Shown piece by piece: positions 13,601 through 25,300 of a stretch of 64,000 bases of DNA. The position numbers and the translations under genes were made by a program. The number at the start of each line of letters is the position of its first letter. Positions within the stretch are counted from its first letter, which is position 1. Origin of the DNA: Laburnicola sp. R22_1 (Eukaryota; Ascomycota; Dothideomycetes; Pleosporales; Didymosphaeriaceae); NCBI GenBank assembly GCA_014281115.1, contig JACONQ010000013.1:2581598-2645597 (forward strand). The letters are read 5' to 3'. The notes beneath the pieces are model-generated. The model did no database searches. It saw only the letters and a program-made list of their open reading frames with translations, and was not told where the DNA came from.

Positions 13601-13874
13601 GTACGCGACAATTGACGGCTAGGGACGCGTTAACAGCCCCGTACTAGTAAGTTAAGCCAATTACAACACTAGGAAAATCACGACCCTTGCACATCTACAA
13701 GGCCTACAGCTACAGCTATATAATAACATTAAATCTTCCAAATCTACAAATCAAATCCATCTCTAAGGTTTGATTTACAGCCAAAATTATCCAGGCGGAC
13801 TTGAACTGATTGATTTGCAGATTTGGTTGCCGAAAAAACGAGATTTCCAAGTATACTTGATTGTTGACATATGT
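10620..13874 (-). mobile_element. hAT transposon relic 1
   Basis: This element is inserted in the pogo C-terminus with an 8-bp duplication (ACTCCTCT 10612-10619; GCTCCTCT 13875-13882, one G/A difference). The termini share TGTYAACAATYAAR just inside the ends, also found in the hAT at 30701-33913. The reverse strand encodes a degraded hAT transposase: start near 13463 (MMAPKRAVNNN), a BED-like zinc region near 12950-12850 with cysteine pairs, and the hAT C-terminal box near 11010-10960 (YKCKRLFSELSNLLEPQRRK). Stops are mostly TAG/TAA. Its right 250 bp are much less mutated than the remainder. Length of 3255 bp fits an autonomous element, now dead. Confidence 0.85.
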
Positions 13875-13882
13875 GCTCCTCT

Positions 13883-14524
13883 AGAGCTACACCACCGCCA
13901 GCGCATCTCTTGGGCTTAGGCTTTGAAGGAGGAGCTCTTGAGGCTTTGCGCTTACCCTTTTGCGCAGTTTGAGATGCTCTGTTCGTGTTTTGAGCAGCTC
14001 TTTTTGCCTCGCGCGCGGCCTTCTGTTCGGCCTTCATCCGATCTCTCTCTACTTTGGCTCTCTCTCTCTCTCTATACGCTTCTCCTCCTTCTCTGTCTCT
14101 CTAAGTAGCTTGGCAGATTTCTGAAGCTCCTTTCGATTAGCTTTTGCAAGCTCTTCCTTATGCTGGAGTTGTTTGTTCACTCTCTCGCGTGCACGTGCCT
14201 CTCTAATCTTACGGGGAGACCAGAGTACTGTACTACTGTGGTACTCCTGCCTCTGCTGCAAGTCAAGAGGCCTGCCGCGCTTCTTGTGACGCTTCTTAGT
14301 GTTGAGAGCGTCGCTTAGGCCCTTGTTCTCGTCTTGAAGTAGTTGGTTTTGTGCCTGGAGATGGTGGAGCGTTTGGGAGAGTGTCTTTGACTCCTCGGCG
14401 GCAATATCCTCTACTGCAGACCGTACAAGACGGTTTAAACAACTCTATTTGGCCTCTCTAAGAGCCTTTAGAGCTGCTTTACCTAGCTCCTCTCGCTTAT
14501 TAGTGAAGTGTTTAAGTATAACCG
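13883..14524 (-). pseudogene. pogo transposase, coiled-coil tail segment
   Basis: The reverse strand reads from NDRTVILKHFTNKREE (about 14535) through SAVEDIAAEESKTLSQ and GRPLDLQQRQEYHSSTVLWS to a long arginine/lysine/glutamate helix and ALEE at the hAT insertion. YH...VLWSPRKIREAR is the conserved tail box of Fot1-like transposases; the similar tail at 56300 reads EWHGGAVFWSP. The frame slips by two bases at about 14050 inside a (GA)n run, so the helix is split between two frames. That could be a real mutation or a sequencing slip. One TAG is present near 14445. It continues C-terminally across the hAT at 10611-10493 and N-terminally across the LINE at 21735-22270. Confidence 0.75.
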
Positions 14525-14538
14525 TGCGGTCGTTAGGC

Positions 14539-14564
14539 TTGGTTGGTTGGTTGGTTGGTTGGTA
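14539..14564 (-). repeat. (TTGG)n: simple-repeat 3' tail of the LINE
   Basis: Six TTGG units abut the left target duplication at exactly the place where the 3' end of the reverse-strand LINE must be. On the LINE strand this is (CCAA)n, taken as its tail in place of poly(A). A similar (CCAA)n run stands alone at 37829-37859. Confidence 0.7.
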
Positions 14565-14797
14565 TTCATTTTTCGTCTAGTTGATGGGGATTAAGTCCAC
14601 CATCTCGCCTCCCGAAGGGCATATACGACGTGCTAAGCTATGGAATTGCAGTGCTAACACACTACCCTAGAAAGCATTTCTTGCCTGCGCGGGTATTGCT
14701 ACTATTTCGGAACTACAGCTCCCCTTCTAGTTAGAGAGACTGAGCAGTGCGTGTACATTAGGGTGATTTCCTTGCATTTTGAGGCATCTATGTGCCA

Positions 14798-14845
14798 AGA
14801 GAGAGAGAGAGAGTGTGTGTGTAGAGGGGGTAGGGGGAGAGAAAA
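14798..14845. repeat. (GA)n/(GT)n microsatellite in LINE 3' region
   Basis: A run of GA units followed by GT units and purine-rich sequence lies in the 3' untranslated region of the LINE. No function is inferred. Confidence 0.7.
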
Positions 14846-16080
14846 AGAGGAAGAGGGGTAAGGAGTATTGCAGCTCTTATGCTGGACCTAGTTCCACTAG
14901 GTACTATATTGCCTATTGCTTTTGCAGGGCTGCAAGAGCTAGTGGGGGCAGATCCTAGTGTAGTACTGCGTTAGTTTGGTAAAGGCTCTAAAGAACTCTA
15001 GCTCCCTTATTAATGCTGTAGTGTACGCTAGGCTATCAGCCTGGCTAGATAGCGGTATAGGTGGTTAAAGTGGCTATCTGCTAAACGTCCCTAGAGTCTT
15101 GTAGTAAAGCGCGAGGTGCTTAGGTGTCTTATCCTATCTGCATAAGCAGGTAAGGTTTATATCCTTATAGTTGTATTTTTAATAGTACTAGGCAAAATCC
15201 CTATATCTAGACTAGATAGAAAGCAGTTTAGCTAGGATAGCTTTTAGTAGGTCTAGTTCCTTTAAACTACTGCGTGGTGCGTAGTCTAGGTGCCAGCTTT
15301 TGTACCATCTAGAAAGTTTATTCTTCTTTTTAGACCACTAGATCTATTGTGTGTGTTGTAATGTCTTGCAAGTAATTATCTTAATGCCTAAGAGCGTAGG
15401 CAAAGCAGCTTTACCTATTGCAGGTAATAGGTGTTAGGCTTCTAGGTTAGCTAATCTGTCTGCTGCCTTATTTCCTTTAATACCTAGGTGTCTAGGGGCC
15501 TATTTAATAGAGACATTATAAGTCTCTATAGCGCTGTAGCACTCTAGAAAGGCCTATTAAGAGGTAGGGGGTGCGTCGCCCCTCAGACACTATATAACTA
15601 AGGTGCTATCTATGCACAGCCAGATTCGACAGGTATTAAACTCTAGTTGTCTTATAGTATGCTGGAGGCCTCTATACTCCTACTACCTTAGCGTTAAAGA
15701 CGTGCGAGGTAGAGTTAAGCGACCCGCGTCTAGTCTATAGTTGCTTTCCATTCTAATACACTGCAAAGCTGTAAGTAACCTGCTTTCCTTCTTTCTTTGT
15801 GTACTGTTTAGAGCCATCTGAGAAGATAGTTACGTCTAGTAGTGGGAGATGGGCCCACTATATATTAAAAGCCTTAGCTATAGTCTTCTTATCTATGCTA
15901 AGTGTTAGGTTAATTTGGCAGCTACTTAAGTAGTAAGGGGCTATAAGTGTAGTCCTAAGGATCTCTAGTAGAAGAGATACTATCTGTTAGACTTTAGTCT
16001 TAACTCGCTATAGTTATTCTATTTTTACACCCCTATTTACTATATGTACTAATGTGCGCCTAGTAAGAGGATAGTCTATA

Positions 16081-16773
16081 CTGTGTCCGTGCACTCAACG
16101 CCCGGATTCAGTCAACGCCCGCCTTTTACTAGGAAAATCAAAGAAAATAAGCAACTTCACAGCTATATAACTCTTTAGCTACTTTTTCTTTTTAAAAGCT
16201 TTCTTAATTAAAGTTATAGAGAAAGACTATCTCTATAACTCTAGAATTTGGTTTTCTAATAATAATTAATTTTAAGAAAAAGTATAAAAGTACTAAAACT
16301 TAAGTCTCTAAATTTAAAAATAAATTTTTTTAGAAGTAAAGTATGCTGTTTAGAATATAGTTTATATTAAGACTTTTTTTATAAAGGACTACTTAAGAAG
16401 ATAGATTATCTTTCCTAATTTTTTTATTTAAAAAAATAAAAAGATAATATAACTTTCTAGTTAATAGTTTTATTAGAAAGAACTTAATATAAACTATATT
16501 CTAAACAGCATACTTTACTTCTAAAAAAATTATTTTTAAATTTAGAGACTTAAGTTTTAGTACTTTTATACTTTTTTCTTAAAATTAATTATTATTAGAA
16601 AACAAAATTCTAGAGTTATAGAGATAGTCTTTCTCTATAACTTTAATTAAGAAAGCTTTTAAAAAGAAAAAGTAGCTAAAGAGTTATATAGCTGTGAAGT
16701 TGCTTATTTTCTTTGATTTTCCTAGTAAAAGGCGGGCGTTGACTGAATCCGGGCGTTAAGTGCACGGACACAG
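16081..16773. mobile_element. Fold-back (long inverted repeat) MITE in the LINE
   Basis: This 693-bp element is almost entirely two inverted arms of about 300 bp around a short AT-rich centre near 16390-16460. The outer ends CTGTGTCCGTGCAC and GTGCACGGACACAG abut TA on both sides (16079-16080, 16774-16775), as in Tc1/pogo elements. Just inside, TCAACGCCCG occurs twice, paralleling the repeated TCAATGCGCA in the terminus of the pogo at 54788-56914. The arms differ at only a few positions. There is no coding sequence. It interrupts the LINE RNase H/RT linker. Confidence 0.9.
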
Positions 16774-17985
16774 TATTTATAGTGCGTAAGTGGGTTACAA
16801 ATCTAATTTTAGCTTCCTCTAGTGCCACTACTATAGATAGTAGTCTGGCGTTGCGGAAGAGTGCAGCTATAGGGGTTGTTCTCCACACTAGTAGAATGCC
16901 TCTTACTACTATAGCTAGTGTTTTGTCTATAGCAGCTATATGCCATCTAATGTAAGCGCTAACCTCTTATGACCTGCCTAGTTTAAGTGTATGTGGCTGC
17001 TTAGTGCAGCCTCTGTACTAGCATTCTGTCCCGTACAGAAGCGATGGGTATACATAGGCAATAGTGGCCTTACGGAGGGAGCTAGCTAGTAGTCCATAAG
17101 TAGTCCTAGCCAGACTACGAATATAATAAGCTACCCTAGCAGCTTTTGCAGTGCGTGTGGCTACGTATTATCTAAAGATAAGTCTGTGGTTAAACTACAC
17201 TCCTAACTAACACAGGGCTAGCTAGCTATACTCTCTACCTAGGAGAATAAGGTAGATCGTAAGCTACTTATCTACAACACATAGTGGTGCGTAGTTGCTC
17301 CGCTGTCTAGTTAGGTGTATTATTTTCTACTTTTCTAGGGCAAAGGTAACCTTGTTAGTCTTACCCTATGCTCTAATCTGTCTTAGATCTAATGCTAGGA
17401 GCTCGACGTTATTATCTATAGAGTGTAAGGCCTAGTATAGACATATATTATCTGCATATCCAAACCTCTATTCTATATTTATAGATAGTAGCTCTGCTAG
17501 ATACAGTGTGTATAGTATAGGCAAGAGAGGCAAGCCTTAAGGTGTGCCACAGGCAACAGGGTAGCTAGGGGTAGTAACCTGTCTAAGGCAAACTTAAACC
17601 CTCTAGTTAGTAAGGAATAAGTCTACAAAGAGCATGGTTCTTTATAGCTAGCCCTATTAGGCCATCTAGTATAGCAGGCGGTTCTTTAGGAGCGCATTAA
17701 AGGCGCCTTACACATCTAGGGTAACTATAGTAATATGCTTTCTAAGTACCTATACTGCTTTAGTGTTATAGGTAAATGCTATAGTAAGGTCGGCCGCAGA
17801 GCGCTTTAGAAGGGCGCCGCTATACTAGGGGCTAAGGATCTTATGTGTCATAGCGGTCCACGCGATTCTTCTGGCTACTATTTGTTTAAGTCCCTTTCTA
17901 ATGCACGAGAGAAGCGCTATAGGTCTCTAGGAGCGGGGCGACAATCGGTCTATCTTCCCTCTCTTAGGTATTATTGCTACCTCTA

Positions 17986-19519
17986 CGGAGGTGCCTTTCA
18001 AAAGTTTTTGCCCACCTTGGCGAGCAGGGGTATGCGCCACATTCCAGATCGGGAAGCATCTCCGAGTTAACGTGGCCACTTCTCAACCTCAGGCCTTACC
18101 CTCTGTAACTACTACTCTCTGTCAATTGATCTATCTAGTACTGTCGCTATGGTTCATCACGATAACTCTACTCGTGCCACGGTAGTCGTTCTTAAGGCTA
18201 TAGGCAAGTCAAACAATGAGATCACCAGACTCACTGGAATCGAGAAGCGTACGATCAACTCTATATACGCGCGAGCAATCGAGCGAGGTTTCGATCCAGG
18301 CCAGCAGCCGCTGAAGCTTGAAGATAAGCATCTTAAAAACGCCTATCAATCTGGCCGGCCATCAAAGCAATCTGAAGTCTCCAAGAAAGTAGTCAACACC
18401 GTACGCACTGATCAATATGGGCGAGAGAAGTCTTGCGCTAACGTTGCTGGCGCACTTAGCCAAGAAGGATTCAATATCTCAGCTGCCACAGTCTGGCGAA
18501 TCTTAAGGAAGGCAGGCTTCAAGAAGACCAAGCCAACAAGGAAGCCTGGGTTGACAAAGCAGATAAAGGAGGATCGATATAAGTGGTGCCAGGCCCATCA
18601 AGACTAGACGCTTAAAGATTGGAAGAATGTTATCTAGTCAGACAAAACGTCTGTTGTTCTCAACCATAGGCGTGGAGGATATCGAGTATGGAGGAAAGCA
18701 GATGAGGCCTTCGTACGGAGCTATATTCGTAAGAGATGGAAAGGCTACTCTGAATTTATGTTTTGGGGCTGTTTCTCGTACGACAAGAAGGGCCCCTATC
18801 ACTGCTGGACGCCAGAAACAAAGAAAGAGAAGGAGGCTGCTGCTGCTCAAATTGATGAACTGAACAAGGAGCTTGAGCCTATCAAAAAGGCTAAGTGGGA
18901 GCTTAAGAATGGCATGCGTCGCCTAGGTCTCCGTACCAAGCCTGGACGGCTGCCCCAGTGGAGATGGAACCAGAGGACTGGAAAGCTCAGCCAAGGCAGT
19001 GGCTCAGAAATTGACTGGTACCAGTACCAGACAACAATTCTACTGCCAAAGCTTATTCCTTTTGCAAAGCAGTGTAAGGCTACGCGGCCTAGAACAGTTG
19101 TACAGGAAGACAAGGCGCCTTCTCACGACCACTACGTTCAAAGCTATATATATAGCATTCATAATATTAAGAGGATTATCTGGTGTAGTAACTCTCCTAA
19201 TTTGAATTCTATTAAGCCTTGCTGGCCATAGATGAAAAGGGCTACTACGAAGAAAGGAGCTCCTAAGAATAGAGCAGAGGCAGTACGGGCATGGGAGCAG
19301 TGCTGGAGAGAGCTGCCTCAGGAGAAAATACAGGCTTGGATTGAGCGGATTCCATACCATATAGAACAGATCCTTGAGCTCAATGGAGGCAACGAGTATA
19401 AGGAGGGTCGGAGGCTCAGGAAGCCAGAGCTAGAGCCAGCCGGAGAACGCTCTTAATTAGGAATAGCACAGAACCCCCTGCTCGCCAAGGTGGGCAAAAA
19501 CTTTTGAAAGGCACCTCCG
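17986..19519 (+). mobile_element. Tc1/mariner element with perfect 45-bp inverted termini
   Basis: Termini starting CGGAGGTGCCTTTCAAAAGT are exact inverted copies for about 45 bp (17986-18030 and 19475-19519), flanked by TA (17984-17985, 19520-19521). It is inserted in the LINE reverse-transcriptase region. Length of 1534 bp and a single transposase gene are typical. Base composition is near normal, so it is younger or less mutated than its host. Confidence 0.93.
18149..19456 (+). pseudogene. Tc1/mariner transposase with three stops and a lost catalytic glutamate
   Basis: One frame runs from ATG 18149 to the stop at 19454-19456 (about 435 codons) without indel, broken by TAG at 18605, 18635 and 19229. 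The first 120 codons give the paired helix-turn-helix DNA-binding region (NNEITRLTGIEKRTINSIYA; later AATVWRILRKAGFKK). The DDE domain follows: SDKTSVV supplies the first aspartate, VVQEDKAPSH the second. The third acidic position reads NSIKPCWP at 19211-19226, lysine (AAG 19214-19216) where the family has glutamate in LNPIE-like boxes. A lysine-rich insertion (about 18815-18990) lies between the first two. All lesions are C-to-T or G-to-A. The protein would be inactive even if the stops were read through. Confidence 0.88.
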
Positions 19520-21734
19520 TACAAGCTTCTATTGTGCTAGGAAGTAGTTAAGCTTAAGGCATTACTGGAAGACCCTTCGTATAAATTCCCTAACCTAAGC
19601 CTAGCAGGCTTGGAGTAGTCGCATAGTAGAGCGATTAGTACCTAGTAAGGTGCTTAAGACCCCTATTATATTTCGCTTATATTCCTCTAGTAAGATGTGT
19701 GTGCTCCACAGAAGGGTATTTGCTATCTTCTAGTCTAAGTAGTGTCTAAGGTCATCCTCTACTATATACTAGTTAAGGACTTCCTCTCTAAGAGCTTCTG
19801 CCTTCTCTAGGGGGTCTAATATTATTATATTATTCACTACAAGAGGAGTGTTCTAGTTCTCTAGTATAAGCTTGTGCCAGGCAATAATCTTAAACAGGTC
19901 CTTGTTGTCATTAGCATTATTAATAACATGCCGCTAGTACTACCTCTTAGCCTGTTAGATAGTAGTCTTAAAGGCCTGTCTCTCCTCCTATAGACTGCCA
20001 GAGCAGAGCTATCTAGCATATTTATAGGCCTGGTAAGCAGTTTTACACTCCTTAGTCCACTATAGTGCCGCACAGCCTTCCTTATAGTTAGGCTTGCCTA
20101 CTATCTATATAGAGTACTGTATAGTCTCTGTAAGCAGCGTAATATATTTCTCTAGCTATGCTGCGTCTAGTGTTATAAGCGGGTCTAGGATACTCTAGAC
20201 ACCCATCTCCACTAGCCCAGCGAATTTAGGTAGGCTTGCCTTAGGGACTTTAAAGTAGTACTGCTCTAGATGCGGAGTGCCTAGCGTAGAGATAGGGACA
20301 GAGGTTACTATTATCTTATAGTCTAAGCCGCTGTGCATACTAGCATTAACAGTAGACTAAGCAAATAGGATATTAGAGAAGGTAAGGTTAAGGACATAGC
20401 CAGCGCAGTGTATTAGCTGCCCTAGCACACTAATGTAGTCTATAGACGCGTTAGCAGCCTATCTAGCTAGCTCCACACCTCTATTAGCTGCAGTAATAGT
20501 AGGCTTAAAGGATTTATATCTAGCGTTAAAGTCTCCTCCTATAAGGCAGAGTTAAGAGGGTATAAAATATATAATGTATTAGATAACGTGTGGGGTGTAT
20601 AGCTGTCTATAGCAATTAAGTATAGCAACTCTGTTTACTATAGCCTATAGCATATCTAGGTAGTTAAGGCTCTCTCTAGCCTAGTATTATAGGTGGCATC
20701 CTTTGCGGATATAGGTTATCACCCTAGGGCAGGCTAAGCCTAGCGTGTTAGGGCTATCCTAGATGCTAATAGGTACTAGGTGTGTAAAACTAGAGTAGGT
20801 AAAAGTTCTTAAGTTAGCACATATAAAGGGCTCTTAAACACACACAATATCTATGCCCTTTTAAAAGGCCACCTCTAGTATTATAATGTGCCAGAGTAAG
20901 CTCCTACTAATATTAGCCTAGCATACACAAAGTTAGTTACTTAGTAGGCTAGGCTATTAATACCTAGTATTAGCTAGGATGTTGTAAGGGTGTTCTAATA
21001 TAATAATAGCGGGTTATCGCTCATACTGGCGTCTTCCCTCTCTAAGGTAGACAGGTTAGTGTAGATAGTTAATTGTGGACAAATGCTGCCAGCAGATAGT
21101 TGTCCTACATTAAGGCTCCTTTAGCCTATAGCGGCCCGCCTTAGTCTCTTTTCTCTACTAGTAGTAGAGGAGGATGCATAGGAGGCAGTAGTTATAGAAG
21201 GTGTAGCCCTGCTATTTCTTTCTTACCTCTAGGCAGAAAGGTGGGAAGGCACTATCTCTAATACCTCTATAGGAGGAGCTTTAGGCTAAAGTGCTGCCTA
21301 TCCAAGGGCCACTTTAACTGTCCTATAGAGGTGCTGCTGTGCTATTTTGCCTATGCGACAAATAGCCTTCAGCTCGGTCTTTGTAGGCTTAGTGATATAT
21401 CTATTAACCTAGCAAGGGGCTGCCAGGCAGTTGGTGTGACTAGCTAGATAAGGGCCATGACAGTTGGCACATATAGCTTTGTGGGCGCAACTGTCCTCAT
21501 ACTGTCCTTAGTGTCTATCCGTGCGGTCCCCGCAGTGTACACAGAGGGCTACTTGGGTATAGCGAGCAGCGTTGCAGTATCCCTAGCAGCCTAGGTTATG
21601 TTGCTGTATAGTGGGATGCTTATGGATTTCCTTCGAGAATTGGCTAGTGCCAAAGAGCTAGAACGAGCGGACTGGCTCCTTGTATAAAACAATCCAGGTT
21701 GTGAGGCCATGCTGATTTGCTGCGGTTGTTAGGC

Positions 21735-22270
21735 TATATACTAGTAGCTTTAAAGGACTTTAGGATAATCTTTGTCTTAAAGGAGGACGTCCAGGCACTC
21801 TAGAATAGTGGGAAGAAGTCCCCCTTCTTAACAGGCACTATCCCTTGGCTCTTCTAGAGGTAATTAGTGAGGACCTTAGTGTAGGAGCTGGAGAGAGGTT
21901 TAAAGCAAACAACGTCGAGTGGCTAAAGCGTATAGGTAGAGTGGGGTGAAAACACAGCTAGTAGTATATGGTAAGAGTCACAGTAGTCAAGAAACTCCAT
22001 CGTTAGGTAACTGCCATGGCTGTCGAGTATAAGGAGACGCTAGTCTCTCCCTTAGCGCGCTTTCTGCTTCGTGCAGCGGTTAAAAACCTGCTCTAACTAC
22101 GCTAAACTAGTGTCGTTATTCGTCCAGCCTAATGGAGTTGAGCTAACAAAGACGTCGTGCTTGCTAGCTTCAATACCAGCCACCCAAGTTAACTGCAGTG
22201 ACCCGGATGCTCCTTGGAAGAGGAGAGTAGGTGGGAGAGCGCTTCTATGTTTACCAGTTTTGGAGTAACG
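21735..22270 (-). pseudogene. pogo transposase, DDE domain segment
   Basis: The reverse strand reads LPPTLLFQGASGS.., then QVFNRCTKQKAR, LLILDSHGSYLTMEFLDYCD, FSPHSTYTLQPLDVVCFKPL (with one TAG) and KKGDFFPLF. These are the middle and last catalytic boxes of a Fot1/pogo transposase. The same order is seen in the pogo at 54788 (QVFNRCTKEKAR, LLVLNRHGSH, PPHATHTLQPLNVCVFKSL). Here the second catalytic aspartate is retained. The frame is lost upstream of about 22270, and the N-terminal helix-turn-helix part is missing. C-terminally the protein continues beyond the LINE at 14524. Confidence 0.8.
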
Positions 22271-22395
22271 GATATATACTCGAATTATAATGCTGCTTTA
22301 ATAAATTCCTCTAACAAGCTATGTCCTTTTCTGAAGCAACCCTTCTGCAGAACTGCAGTCCTCAGCTATGGACCAAAGCCGACTTTGCCGGTACA

Positions 22396-25300
22396 TTAAT
22401 GACACACACCGTGTACATCCAGTGCATGCCTTATAAAATGTCCTATCCTATCTAGCTTCTTAGAACAGGAAGGGTGGCGGCATTTAAACTCCCCCTGATA
22501 CTAAGAGTCCTTAAAATATACCTTAACGTGCTTTTTAAGGACGTCTTTTTACGGTATATAGCGCATGCGCTATTTATATAAGAGCTCCTCTTAACTTATA
22601 CAGAGAAGATATATAGGGTGTAAAAGGATTATTAGGTATAGATAATAAGACTAAGCATTAGCGACTCCTTTGCTTTTAAATGTGGTGGGCTTAAACCTCT
22701 TAAATCTAACGTTCAGCCCTGTGGACTTAGTTAGGGGCCTACCTACTCTTAAGAATAATACTAAATCTTTTATATAATCTACTTTTTGTTTGCAAGCCTT
22801 TAGGTAACAGGTTTTTTAAAGGCAGCATAGTTAAGCTAGAGTGTAAATATATTAGATGCAAGCTTAATTATTTATAAAAGGCTTAGAGAGTATGCTAGCT
22901 ATAATAGCACGCTCTTAGAGTTTGAATTCTAGGGTTAATAGAGTAAGGATCTTAGTTGCAGGCTTCTTACTAAGCTGCTTCTTTATTTTAATAGTATTAA
23001 TTAAGTTGTAGAACGTTTGAATCGCCTCTTTTAGACGCTTCCTACGTAACTTCTCTATAGTACTACCGATTCTATAAATAGTTAACTCGTAGTCTGCGTA
23101 AAGCAAAGTTCCTTAAGCCTAAATAAGTAGCTAGAAGCCTTGTCTATATAGCTTGTGCTTATAGGAATCCCTTTCCTTATAGAGTTCTACTAGCAGCAGA
23201 TAGTTACGTACCTTATCTTATTGCTTATCGTCTAGTTTAACTAGCGCACGCCGATTTTATAATAAGTCTAGCTTTGCAATAGACTAAACTAGATCTTCTT
23301 AAGAAGGTATACTAAAATAAATTAACTAGAAGTCGCGTACGATATACATCAGCGTATAATATCTTTTATAGGTTTTGCTGCTATAACCTATAGTCTAATT
23401 TTAGTTTGTAGTAGAAGGAGTCTCTAGCGACGTCTATTAGCTTTGGCATAAAGAACTAAGTTATTTGCAAGAGTCGCCTACTATTAATTTTATTTCTAGA
23501 AGCTTGTCGTAGCTAGTAAAGCTTAATGTTTACTTTAAATCCTGCAACGCGTCCTAGTTAGATAAAAATTTCCTAATACTTCTAGTAAGAAAATGCTAAT
23601 AGCAGGAGGACACAACTACTCTTAACTATGCTTTAAATATTGTAGAAGAAAGGTCTATCTAGCTTATCCTCTTTCTATCTAATGCAAAGAACCTTGCGTT
23701 CTACTAGTATCTTAAAATCGAAGATTTGCTAAATAGTAGAAAAACTATCGTAGAATATATCTTACCTAAAGCTAATAGCTAGCAAATATAACACTATATA
23801 GTATGTAGGCAACCCCTTAAGGTAAAATGTAAACTTCTTTCTAAAAAACAAATAACAAGTTAGTAAGGCATAATAATCTTTATAGTATAACGTATAGTAT
23901 TCTGTCTCTCTTCTTACTCTTAATATGCACTAAGTTTACGTTTGCTATAAGAATGCTTTATTTAGAATCTATAAGACTAGGAACCTTTATAAGTAATAGA
24001 TTTCTAAAGCAGAGCGCTTTATTACTTTCTTTATTGCTTGCACTCTTAATAAGCGCTCCTAGTTATATAGCTATAGCTGCGCTTAAGAAGAGGAGGGCTA
24101 AAATCTGCACGCGAATAAAGCCGTGTAGTAGCTTTTTATTGTTTACTTAAAGAGTATACAAGATAGTAAAGAAGTTCTAAATATACATAGCTAGCTTTTC
24201 CTTCTTTAACCTGTCTAGTTTAAGCTCTAGTATCTACTACGTTAGGTTAGATTAGAGTTGCTATTAATTAATTAGGAGATTAGTTTTTAATTAATTTTCG
24301 CCTAATTAATGCTATTAATCAGGTTAATCCTCCGTCCATACAAATTTCGCAGCAATTAGGATAAGGGCTATTATCCTAATTAATCTTCCTAATTATATTA
24401 ATCCGTTTTAACGTTGTTTTTAATGCTAAGATGGCTTTTTAAAGCTAAAAAAAGACGAAGATAGTAATTTTTACGCGTTTTTAGAGTTTTAAGTAATTTT
24501 CTAATTAGGTAATTAACTAAGTTAGCCAAGTACCTCGAATTATTTACGTTTGCCCTCTTTATTAACGCTCTCTTGCGCCCTCCCCTCCACACTTATACGA
24601 TGGCCCCGGCCTTACGAAATAAGGATAAAAGGAGCTCTCTAATTATAGTGGTAAGGCTAGCAGTACCTCTAGTTATTACGCTTAACTTATAGAGCATATA
24701 GGAGCTGCTAGAGTCTTAGGGCAGCTAGAGCTTTATGACTAAGCTTTAGAATCGCAACGCTACGTCCTTTAACGTAGAGGCTCTACCCTTAATTAACGCA
24801 ACGCTCTTAAGGCCTTTAAATATATTAACGCCCTTCTGTAGACTATTAGAAACTCTAACGCTAAGAGCTTAAGCTATGCTAACTTAAGCTGCCACTACTC
24901 CCTTAGCTGCCTCCTTACCTAGCTCTAATAGCCCTAGGCTTAAATTCGATGCTTATTTCGCAGATAACTTTAATAGAATTAACTAGGTAAGGTTGCTACT
25001 ATATATAAAGTCTCTACGTATATAAAAGTTTAAGAAATTAGTGCTCTACGCTTATAGATATCGCGTCGCGCTCTAGGCAGACATAAGGCGTATTTTCTTC
25101 GTCTGTTACTACTACTATATATATAGGGTGCCTAGCACTAAAGAAATACTAGAGATAATAAGCTTAACAATAGCAGCGTAGAATTACGTTAAGTAGAGGC
25201 AACTTGGCTATACGCACCTTTGCCTAGATAAGTAGTTAGCTTAACTAGAGTTAGGGCAGCGTACTCTTAGGGCTCTTATGTATAGTAGCGTAGGTATGTT

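Larger units (their letters stand above)
14539..21720 (-). mobile_element. Tad-like LINE (non-LTR retrotransposon), 5'-truncated, RIP-mutated
   Basis: The element is flanked by a 14-bp target duplication, TGCGGTCGTTAGGC and TGCGGTTGTTAGGC, and on its own strand ends in a (CCAA)n tail. In reverse-strand order it has the C-terminal zinc-knuckle part of ORF1 (21610-21390, several CxxC pairs), an AP-type endonuclease (about 21020-20350), reverse transcriptase with GTPQGLPLLPILYT (about 17560-17520) and FGYADN (about 17465-17450; family YADD), and RNase H (about 15830-15400, FSDGSK, later DAPP and HLGIKGNKAADRLA). It starts inside ORF1, so it is 5'-truncated. Two DNA elements are inserted (16081-16773, 17986-19519). 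Without them it is about 5 kb. It is heavily mutated to TAG/TAA. Confidence 0.85.
10366..22270 (-). mobile_element. Reverse-strand pogo element (partial) hosting a hAT and a LINE
   Basis: Three separated pieces read as one pogo transposase on the reverse strand: the DDE domain (22270-21735), the coiled tail (14524-13883) and the C-terminus ending in NSRG.IITLPSKYK (10611-10493). The gaps are explained by a LINE flanked by a 14-bp duplication (TGCGGTYGTTAGGC at 14525-14538 and 21721-21734) and a hAT flanked by an 8-bp duplication (ACTCCTCT/GCTCCTCT). The left terminus, near 10366-10440, carries two copies of a GTGCCGCCC-type motif. The N-terminal domain is missing, so the right edge is a truncation. 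Unlike most elements here this copy has few RIP stops and keeps the second catalytic aspartate. Edges are approximate. Confidence 0.75.

Noticed and set aside
18638..19360. Reverse-strand frames opposite the Tc1 transposase
   Set aside because: They are antisense shadows of the transposase, which has domains and matching inverted termini.
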